NCBI GenBank assembly: GCA_902572605.1
Contig: CACGGD010000005.1
Coordinates: 1-57,467, forward strand
Direction: 5' to 3'
DNA from: an uncultured Pelagibacteraceae bacterium
GTDB lineage: Bacteria > Pseudomonadota > Alphaproteobacteria > Pelagibacterales > Pelagibacteraceae
DNA length: 57,467 bases
Positions 26,728-34,622 of this stretch are shown piece after piece. The stretch's first letter is position 1. Each line of letters starts with the position of its first letter. Below the pieces are notes generated by a model. It did not search any database and had not been told where the DNA came from. It saw nothing but the letters and a program-made list of their open reading frames with translations. The position numbers and the translations under genes were made by a program.

Positions 26728-27502
26728 CAATCCCTTAGTTAGCATCATTATGAATTGTCATAATGGTGAAAAATATTTAAAAAAAAGTATAAAAAGCGTA
26801 ATTTCTCAGAACTATAAAAATTGGGAATTAATTTTTTGGAATAATCAATCTAAAGATAATAGTAAAAAAATTTTCAAGTTGTTTAAAGATAAAAGGTTAA
26901 AGTATTTTGAAAGTAAAAAATTTCAAAAACTTTATGAAGCAAGAAACTCTGCTATTAAAAATGCCAAGGGAGAATATATTTGTTTCCTTGATACAGATGA
27001 CTGGTGGGTAAATAGTAAACTAAAAAATCAATTAAATTTATTTTCGAGAGATAGAAATTTAAAATTTATCTATTCAAATTTTTATTTATTTGATCAAAAA
27101 AAAAAAATAACAAAAATTTACTATAAAAATTTATTACCTGAAGGAAATATAACTCAAAAACTTTTAGATAGATATTGCATCGGAGTTCTTACAGTAATGA
27201 TAAAAAAAGAAATTTTTAAGAATGAATTATTCAATAGAAATTATAATATTATAGGCGATTTTGATTTATTTTTAAGATTAAGTATGAAATATAAAATTAA
27301 GTGCATACAACAACCTCTTGCATATTATCGACTACATAATAACAACTACTCTAAATTAAGACTAAAAGAATACGTTGAAGAAGTATCAGTTTGGTTAAAG
27401 AAAATGAAAAAGGAAAAAAATAATAAAAAATATTCTTTTAATAATGTAGAAATTATGCAATTTAAGCTAAAAATAAAAGAGTTTTTAAAAAGAATTTTTT
27501 AA
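26711..27502 (+). CDS. Family 2 glycosyltransferase
   Basis: GT-A-fold enzyme of 263 aa: PLVSIIMNCHNGEKYLKKSI at the start, WNNQSKDNS, ARNSAIKNAKGEYICFLDTDDWW with the DxD-type metal motif, and IGDFDLFLRLS with the catalytic aspartate. It has no membrane helices, so it is a cytoplasmic enzyme adding one sugar to a growing glycan. It is the last protein gene of the island before the RNA genes. Confidence 0.88.
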   Translation: MKKNFNNPLVSIIMNCHNGEKYLKKSIKSVISQNYKNWELIFWNNQSKDNSKKIFKLFKDKRLKYFESKKFQKLYEARNSAIKNAKGEYICFLDTDDWWVNSKLKNQLNLFSRDRNLKFIYSNFYLFDQKKKITKIYYKNLLPEGNITQKLLDRYCIGVLTVMIKKEIFKNELFNRNYNIIGDFDLFLRLSMKYKIKCIQQPLAYYRLHNNNYSKLRLKEYVEEVSVWLKKMKKEKNNKKYSFNNVEIMQFKLKIKEFLKRIF

Positions 27503-27517
27503 TCTTTATTGATTTTA

Positions 27518-27592
27518 GGGCGTGTAGTTCAGTGGTAGAACGCTTCGTTGACATCGAAGAGGCCATAAGTTCAATTCTTATCACGCCCACCA
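27518..27592 (+). tRNA. tRNA-Val (GAC)
   Basis: A cloverleaf can be drawn: acceptor GGGCGTG pairs with CACGCCC, the anticodon stem CTTCG/CGAAG holds loop TTGACAT with anticodon GAC at 27550-27552, the T loop reads TTCAATT, and CCA is encoded. It lies 15 bases after the last glycan gene and about 62 bases before the 5S rRNA. Confidence 0.92.
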
Positions 27593-27654
27593 TTTTTGTT
27601 ATTTAGCGCTACTTTTAAGTTGTTTACAATTTTTATCATAAATATTATAAGTCA

Positions 27655-27774
27655 TTGCCTGGTGATTATTGCGAAGGGGCTACACCCGATCCCATTCCGA
27701 ACTCGGAAGTTAAGTCCTTCAGCGCCGATGGTACTTTGTCTTAAGATATGGGAGAGTAGGACGTTGCCAGGCTT
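27655..27774 (+). rRNA. rrf: 5S ribosomal RNA
   Basis: The internal sequence with CCCGATCCCATTCCGAACTC is a 5S hallmark, and AGCGCCGATGGTACT and GGGAGAGTAGGAC match the alphaproteobacterial 5S core. Terminal helix arms GCCTGG (27657) and CCAGGC (27767) set the ends to within a few bases. No 23S or 16S sequence precedes it. The sequence directly upstream is a tRNA and the glycan island. Confidence 0.95.
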
Positions 27775-27782
27775 ATAAAATT

Positions 27783-27908
27783 ATGAAAGTAGCTAGCTCA
27801 TTAAAATCATTAAAAAAAAGAGATTTAAACTCTAAATTAGTAAAGCGTAGAGGAAAACTTTACGTTATAAATAAAAAAAATCCAAGATTTAAAGCTCGTC
27901 AAGGTTAA
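27783..27908 (+). CDS. rpmJ: Ribosomal protein L36
   Basis: A 41-aa protein translating to [14 protein letters not shown] and ending [12 protein letters not shown]. The alphaproteobacterial L36 pattern is clear: MKVxxSLKSLKxRD, the KRRGKLYVI core and the NPRFKARQG tail. It lacks the zinc-binding cysteines of the other L36 type. It begins a few bases after the 5S rRNA and may be expressed with it. Confidence 0.93.
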   Translation: MKVASSLKSLKKRDLNSKLVKRRGKLYVINKKNPRFKARQG

Positions 27909-27923
27909 TTAAAAACTTCACAA

Positions 27924-29021
27924 ATGATAGTAGGTTCAACAACAGAAAATTTATCATTAGAAAAAAGAGTATCAATAACTCCGGAAACTGCAAAAAATAT
28001 TATAAACTTAGGACTAAAAATATGTATCGAACATAATTATGCGGCTCATATTGGAATTCTAGATGAAGAATATAAAAAAGTTGGCGTAGAAATTAAAAAT
28101 TCATCTAAAGAAGTTTTAGATAGCTCTAATTTGTTAGTAAAAGTAAACTGTCCTTCTGACGAGGAGATCTCTGTCTTAAAAGATAAAACCATTTTGATAG
28201 GAATGTTCAACCCATCAAAAAATCAAACTAAATTAAAAGAAATCTCAAAAAAAAATATTAATATTTTTTCTTTAGAATTACTTCCAAGAATAACTAGAGC
28301 GCAATCAATGGATGTTTTGTCTTCACAAGCTAATTTAGCGGGGTACAGAGCTGTTGTTGAGGCAATTTATGAATATGAAAAAGCGATTCCTATGATGATG
28401 ACAGCTGCAGGAACCGTGCCGGCAGCAAAAGTTTTAGTAATCGGAGCTGGAGTGGCTGGACTTCAAGCTATTGCAACAGCAAAAAGACTGGGAGCTATAG
28501 TATCTGCTACAGATGTAAGGGCTGCTTCAAAAGAACAAGTTGAAAGTTTAGGAGGAAAATTTTTAACAGTGGAAGGTTCAGAAAATTTAGAGACAAAAGG
28601 TGGTTATGCAAAAGAAGCTGGAGAGGAATTTAAAATGAAACAAGCTGAAATTTTAGAGAAAGCAGCTTCTAATAGTGATATAATTATTTGTACTGCACTT
28701 ATTCCTGGTAAGCCTGCACCAAGAATAATTAATGAGAAAATGATTGATAACATGAAACAAGGATCAGTAATCTTTGACTTGGCTGTTGTTCAAGGAGGAA
28801 ATGTAGCTTATTCAGAAGTAGATAAAACAGTTGTTAAAAAAGGTGTTAAAATTATTGGGATAGGAAATGTTATGAATAAATTACCCATTACTGCATCAAG
28901 TTTATATGCCAAAAATATATTTAGTTTTGTAAGGAATTTGTACAGTAAAGAAAAAAAACAGTTCGTCGTGAATATGGAAGACGAGATTATTAAGAATACT
29001 TTAATAAAGAAGGGAGATTAA
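27924..29021 (+). CDS. pntAA: NAD(P) transhydrogenase subunit alpha part 1
   Basis: The 365-aa soluble NAD(H)-binding domain I is like the N-terminal part of PntA and alanine dehydrogenase: EKRVSITPETA at the start, RAQSMDVLSSQANLAGYRAV, and VLVIGAGVAGLQAIATAKRLGAIVSATDVR, the GxGxxG dinucleotide fold. It works with the membrane parts encoded next to move hydride from NADH to NADP driven by the proton gradient. The split into three genes follows the Rhodospirillum-type layout. Confidence 0.94.
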   Translation: MIVGSTTENLSLEKRVSITPETAKNIINLGLKICIEHNYAAHIGILDEEYKKVGVEIKNSSKEVLDSSNLLVKVNCPSDEEISVLKDKTILIGMFNPSKNQTKLKEISKKNINIFSLELLPRITRAQSMDVLSSQANLAGYRAVVEAIYEYEKAIPMMMTAAGTVPAAKVLVIGAGVAGLQAIATAKRLGAIVSATDVRAASKEQVESLGGKFLTVEGSENLETKGGYAKEAGEEFKMKQAEILEKAASNSDIIICTALIPGKPAPRIINEKMIDNMKQGSVIFDLAVVQGGNVAYSEVDKTVVKKGVKIIGIGNVMNKLPITASSLYAKNIFSFVRNLYSKEKKQFVVNMEDEIIKNTLIKKGD

Positions 29022-29333
29022 ATGGAAGTTGATCCGTTTATATTTAGATTTAGCATATTTATTTTATCAATTTTTGTTGGATATTATGTTGTTTGGAGTG
29101 TAACACCCTCTTTACACACACCTCTAATGTCCGTAACTAACGCTATTTCTTCTGTAATTATAGTTGGAGCAATAATTGCTGCATTAGCCTCTTCATCTAA
29201 TGATATTTTCGAAATGTCTAATATTTTTGGTTTTTTAGCAATCATTTTAGCAGCAATTAATATATTTGGTGGTTTTTTAGTTACCCAAAGAATGCTTCAA
29301 ATGTACAAAAAAAAGAAAAAAGATAAAAAATGA
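29022..29333 (+). CDS. pntAB: NAD(P) transhydrogenase subunit alpha part 2
   Basis: A 103-aa integral membrane protein with three hydrophobic helices (about 5-25, 33-58 and 66-90), holding HTPLMSVTNAISSVIIVGAI, typical of the membrane half of the alpha chain. It is directly abutted by pntAA and overlaps pntB by four bases, so the three subunits are made together. Confidence 0.93.
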   Translation: MEVDPFIFRFSIFILSIFVGYYVVWSVTPSLHTPLMSVTNAISSVIIVGAIIAALASSSNDIFEMSNIFGFLAIILAAINIFGGFLVTQRMLQMYKKKKKDKK

Positions 29334-30727
29334 TATCTTCTAATTTATCAGCAATATTTTATTTGATTTCAGGAATACTTTTTATTCTTGCTTTAAGAGG
29401 TTTGTCTTCACCGGAAACATCTAGACAGGGTAATTTTTTTGGAATTTTAGGTATGATAATTGCTATAAGCGTAACTTTTTTAACAGTAGGAAATTTTTCA
29501 TCAGCTATGAACTATGTCCTATTATTCTTGGTTATAGGTGGAGCAATAGGTGCTTTTATTGCATTTAAGATACCGATGACAGCAATGCCGGAGTTGGTCG
29601 CAGGTTTTCACAGTCTTGTGGGTCTTGCAGCAGTTTTTGTAGCTATATCAGCTTTTCTAAATCCTCAAGCTTTTAATCTTGGATCTACAGGAAATATAAA
29701 ACTTGCAAGCTTAATTGAAATGTCAATAGGAGCAGCAGTAGGCGCTATTACTTTTTCTGGATCAATAATAGCTTTTCTGAAACTTAGAGGAATAATGTCG
29801 GGATCCCCAATTACTTTTATGGGACAACACTTTCTTAACTTAATTTTAGGGATATTTATTATTGTTCTAATTTATTTTCTATGCAAAACGCAGTCCGAAA
29901 GTTTCTTTTGGGGAATGATGCTAGCATCTTTTTTAATTGGCGTTTTATTAATTATTCCAATAGGTGGAGCAGATATGCCAGTTGTAATTTCGATGTTAAA
30001 TTCTTATTCTGGTTGGGCTGCTGCAGGAATTGGCTTCACTCTAGAAAATACAGCATTAATTATAACTGGGGCGTTAGTTGGATCCTCTGGAGCGATATTA
30101 TCTTACATAATGTGCAAAGGTATGAATAGATCGTTTTTCAGCGTCATACTTGGTGGATTTGGAGGAGATACAACTGTTGGCAAAGAGAAGAAAAAAGATC
30201 AAAAACCTGTTAAGAGTGGAAATGCTGAGGATGCAGCTTTTTTACTTAAAAATGCTTCTTCAGTAATTATAGTTCCAGGATATGGAATGGCTGTTGCCCA
30301 GGCTCAACATGCATTAAGAGAAATGGTAGATACTTTAAAAAAAAATGATATTAAAGTTTCTTATGCAGTTCATCCTGTGGCCGGAAGAATGCCTGGACAT
30401 ATGAATGTTTTATTGGCAGAAGCTAATGTTCCCTACGATGAAGTTTTTGAATTAGACGATATTAATAATGATTTTGCTAATACAGATGTAGCATTTGTAA
30501 TAGGAGCTAATGATGTTACAAACCCAGTAGCCAAAACTGATCCTCAAAGTCCGATCTATGGAATGCCTGTGTTAGATGTAGAAAAATGCAAGTCTGTTTT
30601 ATTTGTTAAAAGAAGTTTATCACCAGGGTATGCAGGGGTTGATAATGAACTTTTTTATAGAGAGAATACCATGATGTTATTTGCGGATGCTAAAAAGATG
30701 ACAGAGGATATTGTTAAAAATATTTAA
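29330..30727 (+). CDS. pntB: NAD(P) transhydrogenase subunit beta
   Basis: The 465-aa protein has many transmembrane helices over residues 1-265 and a C-terminal NADP(H)-binding domain III. Visible motifs are FHSLVGLAAVFVAI with the proton-path histidine, SGWAAAGIGFTLENTALIITGALVGSSGAILSYI, VIIVPGYGMAVAQAQH and HPVAGRMPGHMNVLLAEANVPYD. It supplies NADPH from the proton motive force. Confidence 0.95.
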   Translation: MISSNLSAIFYLISGILFILALRGLSSPETSRQGNFFGILGMIIAISVTFLTVGNFSSAMNYVLLFLVIGGAIGAFIAFKIPMTAMPELVAGFHSLVGLAAVFVAISAFLNPQAFNLGSTGNIKLASLIEMSIGAAVGAITFSGSIIAFLKLRGIMSGSPITFMGQHFLNLILGIFIIVLIYFLCKTQSESFFWGMMLASFLIGVLLIIPIGGADMPVVISMLNSYSGWAAAGIGFTLENTALIITGALVGSSGAILSYIMCKGMNRSFFSVILGGFGGDTTVGKEKKKDQKPVKSGNAEDAAFLLKNASSVIIVPGYGMAVAQAQHALREMVDTLKKNDIKVSYAVHPVAGRMPGHMNVLLAEANVPYDEVFELDDINNDFANTDVAFVIGANDVTNPVAKTDPQSPIYGMPVLDVEKCKSVLFVKRSLSPGYAGVDNELFYRENTMMLFADAKKMTEDIVKNI

Positions 30728-30729
30728 AT

Positions 30730-31431
30730 ATGCCTAAAACAAAAATATTTTGTGATATTGCTGATAGTAAAACAATCAAAGAGTTCAATAAAAAAAAAAT
30801 TGTTGATGGTTTTACTACTAATCCTAGTTTAATGCGAAAAGCAGGGGCAAAAAGCTATGAAAAATATTCAAAACTTCTTTTAAAAATTTGTAGAAAAAAA
30901 CCAATTTCACTAGAGGTTTTTACAGACAATTTTTCTGAAATGGAAAAACAGGCTTTAAAAATAAATTCGTGGGGAAAAAATATTTACGTAAAAATTCCTG
31001 TCATTAACAGTAAAGGAAAATTTACTGGTGAGTTAATAAAGAAATTAAATAAAAAAAAGATTAAACTCAATATTACTGCAGTTTATACTATTGAACAGGT
31101 AAAAAAAATCAATAGGTGTCTTGATAATAAAACTAAGTCTATAATTTCAATTTTTTCAGGTCGTATGGCTGATGTAGGAAAGGATCCCGTTCCAATTATT
31201 AAAAAAGCAGTTCAAATGACTAAGGCTAAAAACAAAGTTGAAATTTTATGGGCTAGCACCAGAGAACCTTACAACTACACACAAGCTAAGCAACTAGGAT
31301 GTCAAATCATAACTATGCCACCAGCGGTTATAAGTAAAGTTTCTAAATTTGGAAAATCATTTGATCAACTTACCAAGGACACAGTAAAAGCCTTTTTAAT
31401 GGATAGCAAAAAGTCAAGATTTAATATTTAA
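30730..31431 (+). CDS. Short transaldolase / fructose-6-phosphate aldolase family
   Basis: The compact 233-aa TIM barrel has KIFCDIADSKTI, VDGFTTNPSLM, ISLEVFTD, IYVKIPV with the Schiff-base lysine, and NITAVYT. The length fits the short TalC/Fsa subfamily, whose members are either transaldolases or F6P aldolases and cannot be split by eye. With transketolase also in this window (38012), a role in the non-oxidative pentose phosphate pathway is likely. It starts 2 bases after pntB. Confidence 0.85.
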   Translation: MPKTKIFCDIADSKTIKEFNKKKIVDGFTTNPSLMRKAGAKSYEKYSKLLLKICRKKPISLEVFTDNFSEMEKQALKINSWGKNIYVKIPVINSKGKFTGELIKKLNKKKIKLNITAVYTIEQVKKINRCLDNKTKSIISIFSGRMADVGKDPVPIIKKAVQMTKAKNKVEILWASTREPYNYTQAKQLGCQIITMPPAVISKVSKFGKSFDQLTKDTVKAFLMDSKKSRFNI

Positions 31432-31453
31432 ACATCTGAACTGATATCAAATA

Positions 31454-31879
31454 ATGACAAAATTATATTTTGCCTATGGAAGTAATCTTAATCACTCTCA
31501 AATGAAAAGGAGATGCAAGGATTCAAAATATATAAAAAAGATTTTCCTAAAAGATTTTAAACTATCCTTTTGTTCAGTCAGAAGAAGTCATGGAGTTGCT
31601 AATGTTGTAAAAAAAAAGGACTCTAAAGTGCCAGGAGGACTATGGAAAATATCTAAAAGTGATGAAAGGGCGCTAGATATATATGAAGGTTTTCCAACTT
31701 TATATACAAAAGATTACTTTCGTTTAAATAATGAAAAGATAATGTTTTATATCATCAAAAGAAAATATTCTTTTAAATCTCCTCAAAGATTATATTTAGA
31801 CACCATAAGAAAAGGATACAAGGACTGTGATTTAGACCTAGAATATTTAAAAAAAAGATTAAGCTATTATGTTTTATAG
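31454..31879 (+). CDS. Gamma-glutamylcyclotransferase-fold (AIG2-like) protein
   Basis: The 141-aa protein begins KLYFAYGSNLNHSQMKRRC; YGSN is the signature substrate loop of the cyclotransferase fold. VPGGLWKISKSDERALDIYEGFPTLY supplies the catalytic glutamate, and YIIKR follows. The family cleaves gamma-glutamyl amides to 5-oxoproline, but many members have unknown substrates. It is the last gene before the tRNA-linked remnant. Confidence 0.83.
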   Translation: MTKLYFAYGSNLNHSQMKRRCKDSKYIKKIFLKDFKLSFCSVRRSHGVANVVKKKDSKVPGGLWKISKSDERALDIYEGFPTLYTKDYFRLNNEKIMFYIIKRKYSFKSPQRLYLDTIRKGYKDCDLDLEYLKKRLSYYVL

Positions 31880-31890
31880 TTCTAAAAAGC

Positions 31891-31944
31891 ATTGGTTGCG
31901 GGGGTAGGATTTGAACCTACGACCTTCAGGTTATGAGCCTGACG
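31891..31944 (-). repeat. Distal copy of tRNA-fMet 3' part (att-like / tRNA pseudocopy)
   Basis: It is identical over 54 bases to 32429-32482. It covers the anticodon arm, T arm, acceptor 3' strand and CCA, but the D arm and acceptor 5' strand are replaced by a degenerate run (31945-31962). It cannot fold as a tRNA, so only the copy at 32431 should be functional. Confidence 0.88.
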
Positions 31945-32017
31945 CACGTACCTTTCTGCCCATAAAATTATCACAACGCATCAAAAAAGCTAGATAAAAT
32001 TTTAAGATTTACTTAAC

Positions 32018-32038
32018 GTTGTGTCAGGGATGTGTCAG
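32018..32038 (+). repeat. Paired 8-mer repeat, left copy
   Basis: Two TGTGTCAG units lie 11 bases apart (32020 and 32031). The 21-base block recurs at 32364-32384 with a single changed base. One-turn spacing near an att-like end resembles recombinase or excisionase arm sites (inference). Confidence 0.65.
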
Positions 32039-32080
32039 TAGACATGGCTTCATAAAAGAGTTAAATTCGTAATAAAAAAA

Positions 32081-32344
32081 ATGGTGAAAAACTTTTTAGT
32101 AATTATATCACTTAGTCTACTTCTTTCATGCCAAAGCCAAAATGAAAAAAACATAAAAGCATGTATAGAAGATTTGAAAAAAAGAACACATACTTCTGGA
32201 CAACTTAATGGGAAAAAAATTACAGAAACTAAAGCTATAAAAATATGTGAAATGTTTGACAGAGATTTACCTGAAGATTTTAAAAAGTATAATGGTGTTA
32301 TGTTGCCTTACTATACAAACTTTAACATATCAGGCGGTTATTAA
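32081..32344 (+). CDS. Small predicted lipoprotein in the remnant
   Basis: The 87-aa protein begins MVKNFLVIISLSLLLSCQSQ: a short positive start, a hydrophobic core and an LLSC lipobox with the acylated cysteine at residue 17. The mature part is about 70 residues, charged, with two further cysteines (KACIEDL and KICEMF) that may form a disulfide, and has no family I recognise. It is the only gene between the two tRNA-derived repeats, so it is accessory cargo or a survivor of it. Confidence 0.65.
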   Translation: MVKNFLVIISLSLLLSCQSQNEKNIKACIEDLKKRTHTSGQLNGKKITETKAIKICEMFDRDLPEDFKKYNGVMLPYYTNFNISGGY

Positions 32345-32363
32345 ACGAAAAAATTCACCTCGA

Positions 32364-32384
32364 GTTGTGTCAGGCATGTGTCAG
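32364..32384 (+). repeat. Paired 8-mer repeat, right copy
   Basis: It matches 32018-32038 at 20 of 21 bases, with TGTGTCAG at 32366 and 32377. It lies 45 bases from the right 54-bp repeat; the left copy lies 74 bases from the left one. Both are in the same orientation. Confidence 0.65.
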
Positions 32385-32430
32385 AAAAACTTTCTACAAA
32401 ATATCTGCAATGAAAAAACCTTGGTATGAT

Positions 32431-32507
<77 letters not shown>

Positions 32508-32512
32508 ATGAA

Positions 32513-32716
32513 TTAAAATTTTTTAATATTTATTGCTTGGAGTTTACTTTTCTCTTCTTTTATATCGAATTTTATTTTTTGTTCTTCTTTTAATACTCTT
32601 AGTTTAGACTCTTCTAAAGCTGAAACATGTAAGAAAATATCCTTATTTGTTTCATCATCCGTAATAAATCCATATCCTTTTTTTGCGTTAAACCACTTAA
32701 CTTTCCCTGATGGCAT
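32513..32716 (-). CDS. cspA: Cold shock domain protein (CspA family)
   Basis: The ATG five codons inside the longest frame is used, giving 67 aa starting MPSGKVKWFNAKKGYGFI. RNP1 (KGYGFIT) and RNP2 (DIFLHVSAL) motifs are present. It is a single-domain RNA-binding chaperone. It lies 25 bases downstream of rpsU on the same strand and probably shares its transcript. The longer start would run back to near the rpsU stop. Confidence 0.92.
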   Translation of the reverse strand: MPSGKVKWFNAKKGYGFITDDETNKDIFLHVSALEESKLRVLKEEQKIKFDIKEEKSKLQAINIKKF

Positions 32717-32741
32717 GATTGATCCTCTCATATTATATAAA

Positions 32742-32936
32742 TTAATACCTATTTTTTAATTTTTGGAGTTTTTTTATTCTTTTCATATTTTCTGTTTGAA
32801 CTCTTTTTTTTCTCTCTGATGGTTTTTCATAAGTACTTTTCATTTTCATGACTTTGAAAAAACCTTCTTTCTGAAGCTTTCTTTTTAAAACTCTTATTGC
32901 TTGTTCAACATTGTTATCTTTAACGTCTATTTTAAT
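32742..32936 (-). CDS. rpsU: Ribosomal protein S21 with apparent ATT start
   Basis: The frame gives KIDVKDNNVEQAIRVLKRKL then QKEGFFKVMKMKSTYEKPSERKKR, a clear bacterial S21 (64 aa). No ATG, GTG or TTG lies at its start. An in-frame TAA sits just upstream, and an AGGAGG Shine-Dalgarno is followed after 5 bases by ATT at 32936-32934, exactly where S21 proteins begin. The next in-frame ATG would lose about half the protein. A 12-codon mini-ORF ends on this ATT with a one-base overlap, suggesting coupled initiation. Confidence 0.85.
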   Translation of the reverse strand: MKIDVKDNNVEQAIRVLKRKLQKEGFFKVMKMKSTYEKPSERKKRVQTENMKRIKKLQKLKNRY

Positions 32937-32970
32937 AAAAACCTCCTGTTAATTTCACGTTAGTTATCAT
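32932..32970 (-). promoter_or_regulatory. 12-codon mini-ORF overlapping the rpsU start (leader candidate)
   Basis: ATG at 32970-32968 opens MITNVKLTGGFY and stops with TAA at 32934-32932, sharing one base with the rpsU ATT. The rpsU Shine-Dalgarno lies inside it. It may be chance, but the arrangement mirrors TAATG-type translational coupling seen elsewhere in this window. Confidence 0.35.
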
Positions 32971-32986
32971 TTGCTTCAGTAATTGT

Positions 32987-33571
32987 CTACATCGAAGCTG
33001 CTTGGGCTTTTTTTTCTTCTCTTATTTTAGCTTTTTTCTCTCTCTCAACTCTTCTTTTAGCTTTATCAAGACTTTTTTGAAAAGCCTCCTGAGTACACAA
33101 AGCTAAAATAACTGGATCTCTCGGTTTAAGATTTGAAAAATTCCAGTAACTTCTTTTTCTTATTAATGAAACTGTACCTTTAGTGCTACCAACCAGTTTC
33201 GAAATTTGTCCATCAGTTAGTTCTGAGGCATTTTTACATAACCATAAAATAGCATCTGGTCTATCTTGTCTCTTAGATAATGGAGTATATTTAGGTTTTT
33301 TTCTCTCTTTAATTTCTACCTCATCTATCTTTTTTAATAAACTCAATTTTTTTTGAGGGTCTTTTGAACAAGTTTCTACTTCACTTCTTGATAATTGACC
33401 TGCCAAAATTGGATTATAAGCTTTAATACTTTTTGCTACGTCTCCATCAGCTATACCTTTAACTTCTAGTTCGTGCAAATTACAAAATTCTGCAATTTGT
33501 TTAAACGTTAGTGTTGTATTTTCTACCAACCAAACAGCGGTAGCTTTTGGCATAAAAGGTGCTTCTGACAT
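32987..33571 (-). CDS. trcR: Cell-cycle transcriptional regulator TrcR (DUF1013)
   Basis: The 194-aa protein begins near MPKATAVWLVENTTLTFKQIAEFC. It carries GIADGDVAKSIKAYNPI and PDAILWLCKNASELTDGQISKLVGSTKGTVSLIRKRSYWN, the two signature blocks of the alphaproteobacterial DUF1013/TrcR family, with helix-turn-helix-like segments for DNA binding. The C-terminus is a charged basic tail. It sits 3 bases from rpmE. Confidence 0.9.
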   Translation of the reverse strand: MSEAPFMPKATAVWLVENTTLTFKQIAEFCNLHELEVKGIADGDVAKSIKAYNPILAGQLSRSEVETCSKDPQKKLSLLKKIDEVEIKERKKPKYTPLSKRQDRPDAILWLCKNASELTDGQISKLVGSTKGTVSLIRKRSYWNFSNLKPRDPVILALCTQEAFQKSLDKAKRRVEREKKAKIREEKKAQAASM

Positions 33572-33574
33572 ATT

Positions 33575-33799
33575 CTATTTTTTTTTTCTAAGGTTACTAA
33601 ATTTTTTATTGTATTTACTTACTCTTCCTTTATCTAAAATTTTTTGAGCTCCACCAGTCCAAGCATAATGAGATTTAGGATCAATGTCTAATTTTAAAGT
33701 ATCGTTCTCTTTTCCCCAAGTAGATCTTGTTTCAAATTCACTGCCGTCAGTCATAACGACTTTTATTTTATGATAATTTGGATGTATATTCTTTTTCAT
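33575..33799 (-). CDS. rpmE: Ribosomal protein L31
   Basis: The 74-aa protein begins [19 protein letters not shown] and contains [28 protein letters not shown], the L31 core in its alphaproteobacterial cysteine-poor form. It is the first gene of an rpmE-trcR-rpsU-cspA run. The 43-base gap upstream (33800-33842) contains AT-rich promoter-like sequence (TTGAGT then TATAAA, 15 apart), but nothing decisive. Confidence 0.94.
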   Translation of the reverse strand: MKKNIHPNYHKIKVVMTDGSEFETRSTWGKENDTLKLDIDPKSHYAWTGGAQKILDKGRVSKYNKKFSNLRKKK

Positions 33800-33842
33800 G
33801 CTGCGAGTTTTATATTAATAATTTATCTTACTCAATATTTTT

Positions 33843-34622
33843 TTATAACAAATTTATTAGTTCTCTATGTATTTTTGAGTTACTAGCAATAATATCAACT
33901 TTTTCCTTACCAAATTCTTCCCATTTTTTGGTTTCCACAAAGCCACCAGACTCTTTTACTATAATTATACCAGCTGCAATATCCCAATAGTTTAACTCTC
34001 TTTGCCAGTAACCATCATATCTTCCAGCGCCAACATATGCCATGTCTAATGCAGCACTTCCAGATTTTCTTATATGAGCAAATGTTTTCATTGATAATTT
34101 TTTGTATTCCTCAAGAACTAACTCTCTTTTTTTGCTACGAGAGTTAGGGCCTCCGGTAACTAAACATGAATTTTGAAAGTCTGATTTATTTGAAACTCTT
34201 ATTCTCGAATTATTCAAGTATGCTCCGTTTCCTTTTTCCGCAGAAAACATTTCATTTTTAATAGGATCAAAAATTATTCCTGAAATTATTTCCCCATTCT
34301 CTTCATAAGCAACAGAAATAGCAAAATGAGGTAATCCATTAAGAAAATTAAACGTGCCGTCTATTGGATCAATAATCCATCTTTTATTTTTATCTTTCTT
34401 TTCTATAATTCCACTTTCTTCAGTTAAAATTGAATATTCTGATTTTTCAAGTTCGCTTATAATTATTTTTTCTGCCCGCTTATCAGAGGCGGTTACAAAG
34501 TCTCCAGGACCTTTCTCAGAAACTTGAAGTTTTTCAATTTCTCCAAAATCTCTAATCAAAACTTTGGAAGCTTTCTGGCATGCTTTATACATTAAATTAA
34601 ATTGTGGAGAGCTTAACCTCAT
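33843..34622 (-). CDS. suhB: Inositol monophosphatase family protein
   Basis: The 259-aa protein has the lithium-sensitive phosphatase motifs in order: LTEESG, WIIDPIDGTFNFLNGLPHFAISVA and YWDIAAGIIIVKESGG, supplying the metal-binding Glu and Asp residues. It dephosphorylates inositol phosphates or related sugar phosphates such as histidinol phosphate. The symbol follows the closest well-known member and is approximate. It overlaps efp by one base (TAATG). Confidence 0.88.
   Translation of the reverse strand: MRLSSPQFNLMYKACQKASKVLIRDFGEIEKLQVSEKGPGDFVTASDKRAEKIIISELEKSEYSILTEESGIIEKKDKNKRWIIDPIDGTFNFLNGLPHFAISVAYEENGEIISGIIFDPIKNEMFSAEKGNGAYLNNSRIRVSNKSDFQNSCLVTGGPNSRSKKRELVLEEYKKLSMKTFAHIRKSGSAALDMAYVGAGRYDGYWQRELNYWDIAAGIIIVKESGGFVETKKWEEFGKEKVDIIASNSKIHRELINLL

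Noticed and set aside
1-27502. CRISPR array or anti-phage system in the island
   Set aside because: No spaced direct repeats, cas genes, toxin-antitoxin or restriction genes are visible; the island is sugar metabolism.
27596-27778. Open frame across the 5S rRNA
   Set aside because: It is the 5S rRNA sequence read as protein; the RNA identity is clear.
31945-31975. Second complete tRNA-fMet gene at the left repeat
   Set aside because: Only the 3' part is intact; the D arm and acceptor 5' strand cannot be formed, so it is listed as a repeat.
32247-32429. Second small frame in the tRNA-linked remnant
   Set aside because: It overlaps the lipoprotein frame, shows no signal or family pattern and covers one of the paired repeats.
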